A stretch of DNA of 64,000 nucleotides from Blastocladiella emersonii ATCC 22665 (GCA_025594325.1 JANHCV010000012.1:868001-932000), one strand, 5' to 3'. Shown: positions 29,630-41,899, counted from the stretch's first letter. Numbers and translations: made by a program. Notes: generated from the sequence alone by a model not told the origin.

Positions 29630-31333
29630 ATGGATACGCACGACTCCATGCAACTCGCTTTTGGCGCAATCGCGCACACGTCCATGGGCGCCGCAGTCCT
29701 CCAGCTGGCCAAAGCGCGCGCCATCGTCCCCGCGGCTTCCCGCGCGCTGTGCCAGGCCGCCTCGGACGCTCCCGTCACCGTCCATTGGGGCTTTCGCGTC
29801 ATCTTAAGTCACCCCACACCCATCCGTGATGTGGGATCCGGATTCTATCTTGACGTTGTCGCGCTGGATGAAAACTCTGATGACGAGGACGAGGGCGAGG
29901 AGGAAGGCCAAGATACTTCCAATATCCATCACGCTGTTTCCTCGGCACCCGCTGGCCTGATGGAGACTGCTTTGCGGACCGGTTGGGGTCTGCCCGAAGC
30001 GCTTACCTGCTTGCACGATCGCTGCCAAGAATGCCATGAACCGCCACACCTGGTCCACAACATCCCGCCCTCTTTTGTTGTACACCTTGTGCGACGCGCT
30101 GCCGGCGGACTTGGGACCCCGTTCTCGGAGGAGCGGTTCTACGGCATGTTCGAGCTGCTCATGCAGAGAGCTGTCCAGGCTGACTCTCGAGGGGCATCCG
30201 TCGCGACTTCGCCACTTCTTGCTGTTATGGCGCTTTTTCTCTTTTTCACCTCGGTCTCCGATATCGTCGCTCTTCGTCATCTTTTGGATCTGGCTCAAGA
30301 GCACGTTCCCGGACTACTCTCCGCTCCTCTTCACCCCAATAAGTGGGCGCAGCTCCATTATCTCACGCTTGGCTTCTGCACGCTGCCGTTCGGAGACGAG
30401 CTCATTAACGACGAAGACGACCTCAGGGCATGGCAGTGTCCGTCGCTTCTCGAGTTCGCAGCGGCCTTTTCGATCAAGTCATGGAACGATCCCGCACTTG
30501 AGCTCCTGTCGGCACCGCGCTACGGTCTCGATGGGAAACGGCTGGTTGTCATGTTGCTCCTCAACGAGGACTTGGGCGGCGGCTTTGGCCCCAGCGGCTT
30601 CGATCACGCGCCTGTCACCATTGAGGGCGTGAACAACGTATACAACTGGCTCACCGCTCACGGCTGGAACCCAAGCGACCCGCGTACTCGTGGCTATGCT
30701 TACCGATGCCTCACGCTTTTGGACCCTTCGCCCGAACTCTTCTTGACTGTATTCAAATGCTTTGATCAAGCGAATTTCTCTCGGCCGCGGCCCAACCCTG
30801 GTGACTGGGATGCTGCGGACAATCCTGAACATGTCCGGATGGCGATCACCCACCTGTTCGAGCGCGGGACCGTTCCTCATCTTGATACCGTCGCTGGGAT
30901 GTATCACGCGGGGCTAATTACCAGCGAGAACTTTGACTGCTTCCTTTTTGACCCGACTGCTTATGAAGCGGAGTCCGGCGTCGTTGCGTTCCTTTTTGCC
31001 AACCATGATCGAGATGGCTTCATGGCAGGATTTTCGAACGGTACGCCTTACTTACGCGTTTGTCATTCATCACCTGAGTCTCACGCATGATCCCATTTTG
31101 TAGCATTCTCGTTCGCGCTCGGTGGCGGGGACAGTAACTCAATCCTGCTTGCCATCGCGACGTTTCGCTTTGCCGTTGCGCACGACCTCGATCTCTCCAA
31201 CTCCTTTGGCGCGCATTCTTACCCGGATCGGTTCGAGCGCCTCCAACGCGACTTTGGCGCCGGCAAGCCTGTTTCTGCACCCTCCCACCCTCAATCGGAT
31301 GACTCTGACTCGGCTTGGGAGGACGTGGAGTGA
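29630..31333 (+). CDS. Uncharacterised 546-residue protein
   Basis: Not recognised. Exons 29630-31040 and 31104-31333, intron 63 nt (GTACGC...TAG, phase 1). The second exon continues FSFALGGGDSNSILLAIATF and ends SDDSDSAWEDVE, an acidic tail. The protein is soluble-looking, rich in helices with repeated Leu/His/Cys patterns (ALTCLHDRCQECHEPPHLVH, LAVMALFLFFTSVSDIVALR) and an acidic patch (ENSDDEDEGEEEGQD) near residue 85. It could be built of degenerate helical repeats (ankyrin-like), but no repeat consensus is clear enough to claim. Start chosen at MDTHDSMQLAFG because it is the first ATG after which the composition is protein-like. Confidence 0.6.
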
Positions 31334-31609
31334 GGAGAGATTGCTGGCACGCGTCGATGCGCACTGTGCAGTTCGCCGCGGTTGTTGAGCGGAAATGTGC
31401 AAGATAAGGCGAATATACGCGGTGGCTTTTACATGGTAGCCTCACCTCGAGACGCGAAACCACAGCGCGAGACGCGTCGATCAATCGCATGCTGATGCGA
31501 GACACTTTTCATCTCAACACTCGGTCGAGCACGACTTGGAATCATTATCGCGCTGCAGCAACCAGGTACTACGAAAAACCGTCGTGGTGGCGCAGCCGCA
31601 ACGCGTTCC

Positions 31610-32260
31610 CTACCTACCTACAAAATCGCCGTGCAAGTTGAACGAAAACGCGAAGACCTTAAAGGAAGTAGGCAGTGCGGGAATCAACTGCGAGATTGCT
31701 GTGTTGTCCAGTCCACAGTAGTTGACATGCAACGAAAAAAGGCAAGGGGCACGCGAGAGCAGCGCGACGAGCGCCTGAACTTCGACCTGGCCGAGTTTAG
31801 TACGGTCCAGCCCCAAGTACTCGCGTTTCTCGGTTGGTAAGCCCGCCAAAAGCTGCGCGAGTGCACCCGAGGCATTTCTACTGCTGTCAAGCTCGAGCCG
31901 CAGGAGCGCGCCTGGAAGTGATTCCGTGAATCGCACCACGTCAAGTGTTTGCAATTTTAGGGAACTGACGGTCAGCGTGTGCAAGGACACGTTCGCTGCG
32001 GTGAGCTGTTGTAAGAAACTTGGAAGCGCCCCTTCGATGCAAACGATGTTGGACAAGTCGAGTGCATTGAGCGTGACAGGAAGCGCCACAGACAGGGCTG
32101 AAAATTGATTAGATCGAGATGCCGAGCTTGAGCAGCCTTGGAAGACTGCGTGTGCCAAGTGGTCAAACAAGGTTCCACATCGGAAATCCGGGCCTTGCGA
32201 ATTTGCGGCCAATTTACACGGTTTGGAAACAAACTTTAAACCTGAGCAAATTTGCACCAA
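31610..32260 (-). pseudogene. 5'-truncated leucine-rich-repeat gene
   Basis: An open frame with typical LRR units of this family (LQTLDVVRFTESLPGALLRL, ALAQLLAGLPTEKREYLGLD, APCLFSLHVNYCGLDNTAIS, ending LHGDFVGR). It matches the C-terminal half of the decayed LRR gene at 38726-40066: ALAQLLAGL against ALAQLFAGL, and APCLFSLHVNYCGLDN against APCLALLDVGFAQLDN. No ATG exists in the frame, and the family's conserved N-terminal domain is absent upstream, where the sequence turns into an AT-rich AATTTGC cluster. It is best read as a truncated copy. Confidence 0.55.
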
Positions 32261-32445
32261 ATTGAGCGGCGGCCCGCGGGTCGGCTAGGACAGCGAATTT
32301 GCAACCAATTGACGTTCAATCTGCTGCGACTTGATGGCACATTTGATGGCCAATGTGTGAGACGAGCGACCCGGTTGGCGCACGAATTGTTGGCAAATTT
32401 ACACGATGGGGACTGCGTTTTGGTGCAAATTTGCGAGTGTATTGC
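32185..32445. repeat. AATTTGC / CAAATTTGC cluster
   Basis: Five related short motifs within 260 bp: GCGAATTTGCGGCCAATTT, GCAAATTTGCACCAAATTG, GCGAATTTGCAACCAATTG, GGCAAATTTACAC and GTGCAAATTTGCG. The GCAAATTTGC core is palindromic. One further copy (GTGCAAATTTGCAG) lies at about 35277. Confidence 0.5.
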
Positions 32446-34190
32446 GTACAGGGAGATATCAGATACAGGTCAGAGCGCCACCGCCGCGGGTCGCGCGGCA
32501 TGCGAGTCGGAATCCCGGCCCGCGCGCGACGACGATGCACGACAAGTAGGTACCCGAGCGGACCGCAGACGCCGTCGCCAGCACCAAGTCTCCGCACTCG
32601 GAGCCGCCGTCCGTGACCCGAACCGCGTGCGCGTCGCACTTGCTGCGATCCGCGGTCAGGTCGCGCCACGACTCCGAGTACAGAAACCGGCTGGGCGAGA
32701 TAGTGGTCAGAGATCGCTGCTACAAGCAAGAAAGGTCCGAGAGCTCATGTGAGTCGCGCTGCGCCTCGGGCGGCGTGTGACGAGGGCGTACCAAGTCGTC
32801 TTAGGAATCGGCACCCTACAGCTTGCGGATCTTGCTCGTCAGATGGGCCATCGAGAGGTGGCGGGTTGATGGTGCAGCGAGAGACCAGTGGTTCACGAGG
32901 GGCTACGAGGAGCAATGTGAGCGAGCATGTCAGTCGCGCGCCAACTCCTGCGTAGCGACGAGAAGAGTCAAGCGTACCTGCGACTGGGACTTGGCCCACG
33001 TGGTGGGCGCGGCCGAACCGCTTGAGCGAGCCTGTCGGCGCTACTGGCGCGAGCGTGCAGCGTGAGTGCATGAGACACGCGGAGGTGGTGTGGCGGAGAC
33101 GGCGTACCGTCGCGAGCGAGGCTGGCTTGATGGTCTCAGGTCCATGAGTCGCCAAATGTCGAGTCCCTGGTGGTGGACGCGCGCCGGCGGCTACGTGGGC
33201 ACCGCACAGGTGTCAGCACCTTTGATGAGCGCGCACGCGGCTGGTAGCCCGGTGGGGTCCACCTGCGCTGCGCCGTGCCGCACCCGAAGTATGAGCGCGG
33301 GGGAGCGCGCGCACGACGGCGCGCACGCGTAGCGGCGACGACGCCGCTGGTCTCACGGTGCGTCGACCGTGGAGCGAGCAGTGGATGACGCGCACCACGC
33401 CGGGCACACCGCTCCGAAACCGCAACACGACGGTCGGCGCGATGGGAGCCAAGCGCGCGGCGGCGGGCGCGGCAGCGGGATGTGACGCGTACCTGTTGAC
33501 GGTGGCCGCATGAATGCCGTGCGTCGAGGTCGCAGTGTGCTTCGTTGTCGGATGGGTGATACATTGCAGCGAGTGGTGATGAGTGAGGGAGCGGGGACCG
33601 CGCGCGGCGTGGCGAAGAGTCACTCGCTCGGCCGACGCGCGCTCGCGCTCAAGTCCACGCCAAGCTGTGTCACGTGCGCGTGACTGACACGTGGTTTTGC
33701 GACGCGTCTCGCACCCCGTCTCGCAATCCGCCGTGCCACGACTCTCGCTCAGTTTCGCTAGCCTTGCAACGCGCGGTTAAAAAAAAAGTTATACTTGAGG
33801 CACCTAGACGCCTCGCGTCTGGTTTTCAATCGAGGGCTAAAGCCCGCGCCACGTTGGGCGCTTGCGCCGTGCGGGGGCCCTTCCGCTTGATCCGTGAGTA
33901 GGCGCTCGTTGAACGAGTCCTTTGCATCACTCCTACTGCGGTGCTTGACGGAGTGGTCGCAGCACAGCGCGCCGCAGCACAGCACGTCGCCCTGCTGCGC
34001 GATGCGCGCGCTTCAACGGAGGGCGGTGTGGCTGGTCGCTCGCGTGGAGTGACGACAGGGCACCGTCATTAGTCACTGGCGCGGCATCAGCGTTCGCGTT
34101 GCAGCGCGGGTGCCAAGCACGCTCCCGCACAGCGCTCGAGGTGATTGCCGTCGCATCAGGAAGTGCAAGGCGCGGTATCGGGAGCCTCAG
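32446..34190. other. Gene-poor region
   Basis: About 1.7 kb without a supportable gene. At 33551 a short relative of the 42-bp SUMO-family element occurs (GATACATTGCAGCGAGT), but no SUMO-like coding sequence lies beside it. A run of eight A's at 33780 starts an AT-rich patch. Confidence 0.35.
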
Positions 34191-35560
34191 AAGATGATTG
34201 TACATCCGCTTGGGCCATGCGGCAGGCGGCGCGTCCACGACGGCAGCCGTAGTGCGTTTGATACGTTTTGAGCCGCTGATCTGCACTGTGAGCGAGCTGG
34301 AGATGCCGGCGCGGAGGCCGCCCCAGATCTCTTCTGGCAGCTACGGTCAGAACTGGTGTAGATGGGCGCGGGTCGGTAGCTGGTCGGCGAGCACGGGGAC
34401 GGAAGCTCATGAGCGGCGGAGAGCGCGCCTCGCACGATGATGCAGCGGAGCACGGCCCACTCGAGCGAGCATGTTGCGCGGACCCGCACCCTTGGAGAAG
34501 GCGAGAGCATGTTGACGGCCGAATCGACGACGCCATTGTTGTCGAGCTTGAAAGTGAGCATGGCGCCGCGGCGAGCGGACGCGGTGGCGGCGAGGGCGCC
34601 CCCATCGCTCGAAGCTCAAGTGGTTCCCGTTGGGACGCGGGCAGCGAGTTCCAGCGATCCGTTCACGAAGACGCCTATGCCCGCTGCCAGAGTCTGGCAG
34701 ATCCGCGCCTCGTAGCGACCCGTATATGTAAACGGTGTCGAGGGCGATACCGTGTGTGTCCTCGGCGAGGTCAAGCGAGTGAACCGGCCGCACGAAGCCA
34801 GCGGGCTCCGCCACGGCGGCCTCGTCCAAGACGCACACAAGCTGTGCGAGCCGCGGAGCAGGACCACGTACGAGCGAGTCGGATGCTACGTGTCTCCCGA
34901 AGTAATGTAAGTCTACCGGGTTGCAAAATGGGGTTGTCGCTTGGCAAACTCCTGTTAGCTTCTTGAATCCACCCCGGCCACGCATTAGCACTGAGAATTC
35001 GATCGCCATTTTTTTCTTGACACCCGGCTTCCAACCACCCCAACGCTTAATTAGCTCTTTTGTAGCTCTCACCACGATCAGTTCATCACCGTCAAGAACA
35101 GCGCAATCGGCTGAGCCGTTGTGGTGAAAAGTCCAACTTTCTCCAAGGGCAACTCCGACCACCGCGACCACCAGCGAAAAATCCCCCTGACCTCCCCCAT
35201 CACACCCATGTATTGCATTGACCGGAAATCTTTATTTGCGATTTCGACCCTCGCCCGACCCGGCCCAAGAATTGAGTGCAAATTTGCAGCTGGCCGCACA
35301 ATTTGTGATCCGCGATTTCCGATGCCACCCAGATCCAGATCCAAGATAGAGTCGGGAAGCGCCGCAATGAAGGGGATCTTGACGCGAGGCCCGTCCTTGA
35401 AGTCAATCACGTCAACGATGCGCACGTGCGCCTCGCCCGTAACCTTATCAACGACGCGTTGGAGCGAGACAGAATTGTGTCGCGCAGGTCGACCCGCGCG
35501 ACGTAGTACGCGTTGTCGAGTACGATTTGCGGCTGACTACTTTCAATGCGGCTGATTACT
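34190..35560 (-). pseudogene. Decayed gene, product unknown
   Basis: Minus-strand coding-like segments in different frames: SVSLQRVVDKVTGEAHVRIV continuing into DVIDFKDGPRVKIPFIAALP, then WTFHHNGSADCAVLDGDELI and VVRATKELIKRWGGWKPGVK, then LAQLVCVLDEAAVAEPAGFV and RPVHSLDLAED, then GIGVFVNGSLELAARVPTGT followed by a stop, then AMLTFKLDNNGVVDSAVNML. The alternation of short beta-like segments suggests one beta-rich protein, broken by a stop and at least two frame changes. I do not recognise the family. Confidence 0.4.
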
Positions 35561-37232
35561 TTCAGTACGATACAGCGGGCGCGTACACGCCTGACGCTAC
35601 TGACCCTTCTTTCTTATCGCCGGACTAGGCTCGGTTAGCGGGCGTGATCCAGTCGTGGTCGTGGACCCTCGGTGTTGTACTCACTGTCTGTTTCGGGGTC
35701 GCGTCGCACCGCTCTCGCCTTGTTGCGTGCATGTTGAGTTTTGTAGACGCTACCCATCGCCGAGAATGAAATCGTTTCCTTGCGAACGACAACCGAGATC
35801 CATGACCTTGAACTACCTCGGTAATCGGGCGATTCACAAAATTTCAATTTCTTTGCGCTTCAGGAGAAAGAAAAAGACGGATCAAAGCGCGACAGTTTGG
35901 GCGGCCAGATCGAATTCAGTTTGGGGAAACAGCGGGAATAGAGGACCTATTTTTTGCGCCGGCTGTTTCATAATGATTTTTGTGCGACCTTGACGCTGCG
36001 TATGTTGTTGTTCGAAAGCGGTCGCAGTGGTTGGCGACGGAGCTGCAGGCGGGGTCGGAGAGCGGTGGCTCAGCGGGTGGCTCAGCGGGTGGCGCAGCAG
36101 TGGGAGACAGCAACGACCAACCGCGCCACTGTCGCTGCGACTTGCCGCGCACTCAAAGACGTTCAAGTAGGTCGCCGCATCAAATAAGCAGTGTCAGAAT
36201 TTTTATTACACCGGGCTGAGGCCAATGCGGGGAGTCGGGGACTTGGAATGAGAGCTAGACCAAGAGAGTTGGGGTTGGGGGCCAGAACTGCAGACGAAGC
36301 TTGGTTCCCGTGAAGGTTGATGTCTCTGATAGGTTTGAATTGCTCAAACAGAAACTCAGCTTCGTTAAAACTACAACTGAGAACTCTTTCCTTGTTATCC
36401 AACGTCCGAGCAGTTTGGTCGCATTCGTTCAGCCCTTAGACGCGTCGATTTATCATGTGTTACCGCGAGACACTTTTTCTCTCTCCCTCGTGTTGCGTGT
36501 CGTTCATGCGGCCGTGACCGCGGTGATCGATCATCTGATCTCGCGTGAGCCGCCCGCAACCCTCGCTCCCGCGCCGCCGCACCCCGCTGCGGCGCGCCCT
36601 GCTTTGTTATCCATTCTCCCCTCTTCCCGTCTTGGGTTCGACGCCGAAGGCAGGAAATAGACATCCCTGACTACTTGTCTCCTGCCTCCTTCTGTCGGCA
36701 TCAACACCTCGACTACTTGACTGCGGGTTGGCGCGAACTACAGCGCGTTGAGTGCGCTGTTTTGCGTCGGCGAGGCCCGCCGTGCCCGCCCAACGAAATG
36801 CGTCACCATCAGATACGCGAGAGGTGTTCATTGACGATCAACAACTCGAGGGGTCACTCGACTCGAACGCGTGGATCCGCGTTGCCGCATCACGCATGGC
36901 CAGGGATGGCCAGGGAGGGGCGCTGACTGTACCTGTGGCGCAGCGCGGTAACACGGGGGGCCGCCTGTCCCAGCCACGCGGGTGCCGCACCCAGGCTGCG
37001 CGCCTTATCCGCGGGTTCTCGCGCTCCCGTCGGCTTCATCGACGCCCGTCGACTCGACCGCCGGAAAAAGGCGATGCGGCCACCGGAACTTGGTGAATCC
37101 GATAGGCCGTGAGCCGGTTCACATTGTTCTCGCAGGGCGACGCGTGTCGCGTACATAAGGGACCGGGTCCCCCGCGACTCGAATCAGGGCTCCCCATCAC
37201 AACCGCGACCACGAAGCAACGTCCCCACCACC
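35561..37232. other. Gene-poor region upstream of the transporter
   Basis: About 1.7 kb with no supportable gene. A short 12-bp tandem repeat (GGCTCAGCGGGT) occurs at about 36066. The last 200 bp should contain the transporter promoter. Confidence 0.4.
37151..37160 (+). promoter_or_regulatory. TATA-like site of the MFS transporter
   Basis: GTACATAAGG lies about 80 bp upstream of the ATG, the same distance as the GTATAAAG boxes of malate synthase and the universal stress protein. Confidence 0.4.
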
Positions 37233-38612
37233 ATGACATCAACTACCCGCACCGACTACGCGACCGTGCCGCCGGCCATGGACGCCGACGCCGACACGGC
37301 TGTCCGGAAACAAGACTCGGCCGCGTTCCTCGAGGCGAGCGCCGCCGATGATCAGGCCGCGCTCGACCAGCTCGACGGCGGGTTCAAGGCGTGGTCGCAG
37401 GTTGCCGTGTCCTTCTTCGTCTTCTACGCCGTGTTTGGGATCGTCAACTCGTTCGGCCTGTTCGCCGCCCAGTACAAGACGGTCGAGTACCCGGACGCGT
37501 CGCTCTCGGTCATCTCGCTGATCGGCACCCTCACGCCCGTCGCCATGACCGTCGCCAGCCCCTTCTCGGGCCGCCTCGCCGAGTCGTGGGGCTTCCGCAA
37601 CACGCTCGCGCTCGGCGCCGTCGTCTCGGGCGTCTCGCTGCTCCTCGCCAGCTTCGCGACGCAGGTGTGGCACCTGCTGTTGACGCAGGGCGTGCTGTAC
37701 GGCGTCTCGTGCTCGCTCGGCCTCAACCCGGGGCTCGCACTCGTCGCGCAGTGGTGGCAGAAGCGCCGCTCGACCGCTATCGGCATCTCGGTCGCGGGCT
37801 CGGGCGTCGGCGGCCTCGTCAGCGTCAACCTGATCCAGGCCATCATGCCGAGCGTCGGCGTCGCGTGGACCCTGCGCGTGCTCGCCGCCATCAACTTTGC
37901 GCTGCTCGCAATCGCTGCGCTGCTGGCGCGCCCGCGTCTCGCTGCTCCGTCCAAGTCCAACGGCACGGGCGGTGCGCCCGCGCCGCCGCTCCTCAACCTC
38001 GCCCTGTTCCGCGAGAAGCGCTTCATCCTCCTCTACATCGGCCTCGCGCTCAACACGTTCGGATTCCTGGTCCCGCCGTACCTCCTCCCGACCTACGTGG
38101 CCAAGGCGACGCCACACTCGCCGGCCTTTGCGAGCGCGCTGCTCACCGTGTTCAACATCACGTCGATCCTCGGCCGCGTGTCCATGGGCGTGATCGCGGA
38201 CTGCATTGGCAACGTCACGTCGCTCGCGCTGTCGATCCTGGCCTCTGGCGTCTCGGTGCTGACGACGTGGATGCTCGGCGGCACCTCGCAGGCGTGGCTG
38301 TACATTTTCGCGGGCATCTACGGGTTCTCGAGCGGCGGGTTCCTCAGCATCACGCCGAGCTGCGTCGCGCAGCTCTTCGGTGTGGCGACGCTCGCGTCGA
38401 CGCTGGGCCTCATGACCACGAGCAACATCCCGGGGTACGCCGCGGGCACGCCCATTGCCACGGCGCTCATCAGCGAGTCCAAGGGCTCGCTGCCGAGCGG
38501 GCAGTTTGCGCCGGCCATTGGGTTCGCGGGTGCGACGATGATCCTCGGCGGCGTGTTTGTCGTGATCCTGCGCTACATGGTGCTCGACCGCCGTGTCATG
38601 ATCAAAATGTAA
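37233..38612 (+). CDS. MFS transporter, monocarboxylate-permease type
   Basis: Predicted plasma-membrane carrier of the major facilitator superfamily, 459 aa, single exon. The N-terminal cytoplasmic 45 residues end in LDGGFKAWSQVAVSFFVFYA, the DGG..AW motif that opens TM1 in the fungal monocarboxylate (MCT-like) permeases. Twelve hydrophobic segments follow; the TM2-TM3 loop has SGRLAESWGFRNTLALGAV, and the TM4-TM5 segment has NPGLALVAQWWQKRRSTAIG. A central loop (RPRLAAPSKSNGTGGAP) separates two six-helix halves. The substrate is inferred from family only; fungal relatives include transporters of monocarboxylates, riboflavin or unknown compounds. The start has a good context (CACCACCATGAC). 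Confidence 0.82.
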   Translation: MTSTTRTDYATVPPAMDADADTAVRKQDSAAFLEASAADDQAALDQLDGGFKAWSQVAVSFFVFYAVFGIVNSFGLFAAQYKTVEYPDASLSVISLIGTLTPVAMTVASPFSGRLAESWGFRNTLALGAVVSGVSLLLASFATQVWHLLLTQGVLYGVSCSLGLNPGLALVAQWWQKRRSTAIGISVAGSGVGGLVSVNLIQAIMPSVGVAWTLRVLAAINFALLAIAALLARPRLAAPSKSNGTGGAPAPPLLNLALFREKRFILLYIGLALNTFGFLVPPYLLPTYVAKATPHSPAFASALLTVFNITSILGRVSMGVIADCIGNVTSLALSILASGVSVLTTWMLGGTSQAWLYIFAGIYGFSSGGFLSITPSCVAQLFGVATLASTLGLMTTSNIPGYAAGTPIATALISESKGSLPSGQFAPAIGFAGATMILGGVFVVILRYMVLDRRVMIKM

Positions 38613-38725
38613 GCATATATTCCTAGTCCGACACAACCATCAGAAGATGCTGGGAGTAATGATATGGCGATATATTCGAGGGGAAACATGCTGCGTCCTG
38701 GTGATTGTACAAAGAAAAGGCCGCC

Positions 38726-40066
38726 TCAGTTTGACCGCGCAACTTGAAATGCTTTCAGCCGAGCAAGGCCAACGTCGCTGCTGTGCGCAGAGATGCCTTG
38801 GACCCAGGTCAACTTGGGGAGTGCACGCGCTTCGAGCAACTCCACGACATGGTCGTCCACTCGGTTATACATAAAGATGAAGGCCTCGAGGGAATCGGGG
38901 GGTGCTGGGATGAGCTGCGCCATGGATCGGTTGTCAAGTTGGGCAAAGCCCACATCCAACAAGGCGAGGCAGGGCGCACGCTGAACAAGCGTGACGAGAG
39001 CTTCGAGCGCATCTCGGTCGATTTTGACGAGGTGGAGTCATAAATGCACAATCCGTTCCGCTAGAAGTCCAGCGAAGAGCTGCGCCAGCGCGCTTAAGGC
39101 AAACGTGCCGCCCTGAAGGTCGAGCAGCTGGAGCGTCGCTGGGAGAGCTCGTGCGAATCGCACCACATCGAGCGAGGAAAGCGGCATCCTGCCAATGCAA
39201 AGTGCTTCAAAGCTCGTGGCCTTTGCACTAGCCTGCTCCATGAATCCAGCGAGCCCCTCGTCGATACCAAAGTTGCCTTCAAAATCAAGCGTGGTAAGCG
39301 TGGCAGGAAGTGCTGCAGCCAGGGCCGGTAATTGTTCTGGACTCAGACTGGTCCACGCAAGACGGAGCTCGCGCAGACCCGGAAGTGCGCGACCAGCGAG
39401 CGCACTCGACACGGCATCATCGATCAAGTTGTTTTGTTGTTCAGGACCAGCGCCTTGACCGAGTCGGGAAGCGCAGCAATGATCGCGCTGACCGTGTCTG
39501 CAGCGGGGAGGCAACTCTCCAGCTCAAGTCGGCACAAGTTTGTGAGATGGGGCGTCATCCGGCGCTGCTGTATATCAATTGATTCGCTTTGTCCCGGCGA
39601 AATGGCATCCGAGGCTGCAATCGCTGCTAAATCGCCAGGTGCGAGGCCAGATGCTGGCGAATTCCTATTGTCCAGCCGCGTAGTATCGAGCGCCACGCGC
39701 AGCTGCATGGGCGTAATGAACTGTAAGGTGACGGACGACGTGTGCGCACGCCAGAAAGCGACGACGTCGTCAAATGTCCTGATTTAGCGCCTCGAGAGCG
39801 TCATTAGGATCCACGGTCAAGTCCATGCCGCAGTCTCGATGCAGCTCCAAGAGAGCCAGGTTTCCTGTTCGTGTCGCGTGCTTGACGCTGAGGCTCGGAC
39901 AGCGCCGCAGAACGGCACGCGTGACGTTCAAAATGGACGCGCGAGGCATCACGTTGAGGTACGGGCGCATCGCGCACACGTCGTCGGCCGGGTGCGCGTT
40001 TACCGCGCGAACCAAGACGGCCTCGATGATGTCGGCCACGGCAAGCTTAGGTTGCACCAAGTCCAT
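38726..40066 (-). pseudogene. Frame-broken leucine-rich-repeat gene
   Basis: All domains of the LRR family are present in order but in three or more frames. From ATG 40066 the N-terminal helical domain reads MDLVQPKLAVADIIEAVLVR and VMPRASILNVTRAVLRRCPS, then stops after ALEALNQDI. The next frame resumes FDDVVAFWRAHTSSVTLQFI, homologous to YEDVLAWWRGVD of the 56.9-kb gene. A second break lies at VLNNKTT, in an A-rich stretch; NNLIDDAVSSALAGRALPGL continues in another frame. An in-frame TGA follows ERIVHL, after which APCLALLDVGFAQLDNRSMA and the C-terminal part continue to 38726. Two frameshifts and one stop indicate a pseudogene; one shift near AACAACAAAACAAC could be a sequencing error. Confidence 0.65.
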
Positions 40067-40301
40067 GATTCATTCGATGCGTGTGTGATGCATGGCAGGT
40101 GGGGTCGCGGAGGAGGAACCCGGCTGCGCTCAGCGAACGAACGAGGCTCGCACGCTGAAACCGCTCACGTGTGTGGCGCAACGCGACTTTGAATTCTCAC
40201 TGCTTGGACACAGGTCCTAAAGCCGTGGAGCAGACAACCCAAATACAGCTGTCGCGCAATGAATTAGAAGAGTGTATTGACAAGCTCATCGTTCAAATGA
40301 T

Positions 40302-41675
40302 TCAAGACGAGCTATCATAGTTGCCGTTGGGACACTGCTTGGCAAAGAAATCCCGTGCGCTCGAGTGGTTGATCATGCGGTTTCTCGCGACTTGGAGCAA
40401 AGCAAACTCGGGCGATAGCGAGGAGATGAGGACCTTGATCGACTTGTCATCGAGACTGCAGTTCTTGAGACACAACGTCTTGAGCGAACGGGGAATGCCA
40501 GGTGCAAGTGCTTCAACACTTGCCAGAGCCAACTTGTTGCCCGAGAGATCGAGCTCGAGCAGCGTTTCCGGAAATGCTTGTGCGAGAACTGCGACCAAGT
40601 CTGGCGTATCAAGGCCGCATTTCGTCAGCGTGAGCTTTTGAAGAGTTGACGGCATGCGTGCGGCGAGAGCGTGAACGGCGGGCTGCCCGGGCTCACCATC
40701 CTCGCCGTCATCGTCCAGTTGCGTGCGATCGATTGAGAGCGTTCGCAGGCGCTGCGGGAGACCACGAGCAAGCGAGCGCATTGCAGCAGGCGGCAGCTCG
40801 CACCCGGTAATCTCGAGCACCGCCAAAGTTGAGGGCAGCAAGTCGAGTCCGATGCCGCGACCAAAGTAAATGTTCTTGAGGGCCAGCGACTCGACGCCTT
40901 CGGGAAGCCACGGGCCGCGGAGGAACTCGGCCTCGTAGTCGATGGGGATCCTCCGTAAAATCACCACACGCATGGAGGGAGGGAGGCGCATCGATTGGAT
41001 GAGCGGCAAGGTGATCACCGAGTCCGTGAAGGAAATCGTGTCCACGATGCAACCGGGCTCCTCCGAAAGCAGGTGGGCAATCAGCTTGGCTCCACCTTGG
41101 GTGAGCCGCACGTACATGAAGTGAAGCCGATTATCAGCGCCCGAGGCAAGCTGGTCATAAGTATCGAGAATGGACAAGTCGCCAGTGGTCGCCAGGACGC
41201 AGCCATGAACCTATTGGGAACAACAAGTCAGACGGGTGTCGGCTACGAGCTTCAAAGCAAAGTTGTACCGTTTTTTTGCTGCGCCAGCGTGAGCTTCTAC
41301 GGCTTCGGATATTCATAGCAGAGGAACCTCGCCCGGATCAAGTTTCAGCGGGAGTCCGGACTCTCGCCACCAAGCGGCAACGTCGTAGTGGTGATTGAGC
41401 CAGGCATTGACCAGGGCTTTCTTGGTGTAGTTGAGCGGCAAACCCGAGCGGACCCACTCGTCGAGGACAGCGATGCGGCCAGCCTCGCTCGCCTTGTCGA
41501 TCGAGAAGGCCGTCGCGTGGCACAATACAGCCTTGTGCACCGCTTGACCGTGCACACGTGGGAGAACGCGGAGGTAATTGAGCATCGCGGCGGTGTCGCC
41601 TGGGTCGCTCGCGTAAACCGCGAGTTCAAGGGCCCGCTCAACGATGCCGTACGGGATGCGCATGGTGGCTCGCAT
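40302..41675 (-). CDS. Leucine-rich-repeat protein with family N-terminal domain
   Basis: Proposed two-exon gene: 41675-41328 and 41210-40302, intron 117 nt (donor GTTCCT, acceptor TAG, phase 0), giving 418 aa. Exon 1 encodes the family's helical N-terminal domain (GIVERALELAVYASDPGDTA, LNYLRVLPRVHGQAVHKAVL, HHYDVAAWWRESGLP), homologous to the starts of the genes at 40066 and 56904. Exon 2 encodes about eight LRRs (STLAVLEITGCELPPAAMRS, STLQKLTLTKCGLDTPDLVA, ETLLELDLSGNKLALASVEA, RSLKTLCLKNCSLDDKSIKV). The intron is longer and its donor weaker than usual here, so the join is less sure than either part. The role is unknown; LRR proteins of this sort usually act in protein-protein recognition. 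Confidence 0.6.
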
Positions 41676-41899
41676 AGAGTTGATTCATTCAAATTCGTAT
41701 GTTGCATGCGTCTCGGGCTCAAGGCAGGGAGCGAAAAGCGTGGGACACGCGTTCGGCGAACCAGGGGGGCTAAGTGCTGCGGCGAACCAGGGGTTCTGGG
41801 CTGAGCGTCGCGTCCCGTTTCACTTTCGCGTGATGGTGCGCGCTGTCGTGACACTTGTCGCTGCCCGCAGCCCTCTCGCTTCCCCTCCATCGCACACTC

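Noticed and set aside
33213-33623. SUMO-like gene beside the short element at 33551
   Set aside because: All frames beside it were read for the GPG, FCKL, RF.DPDG and GG motifs of the family; none is present.
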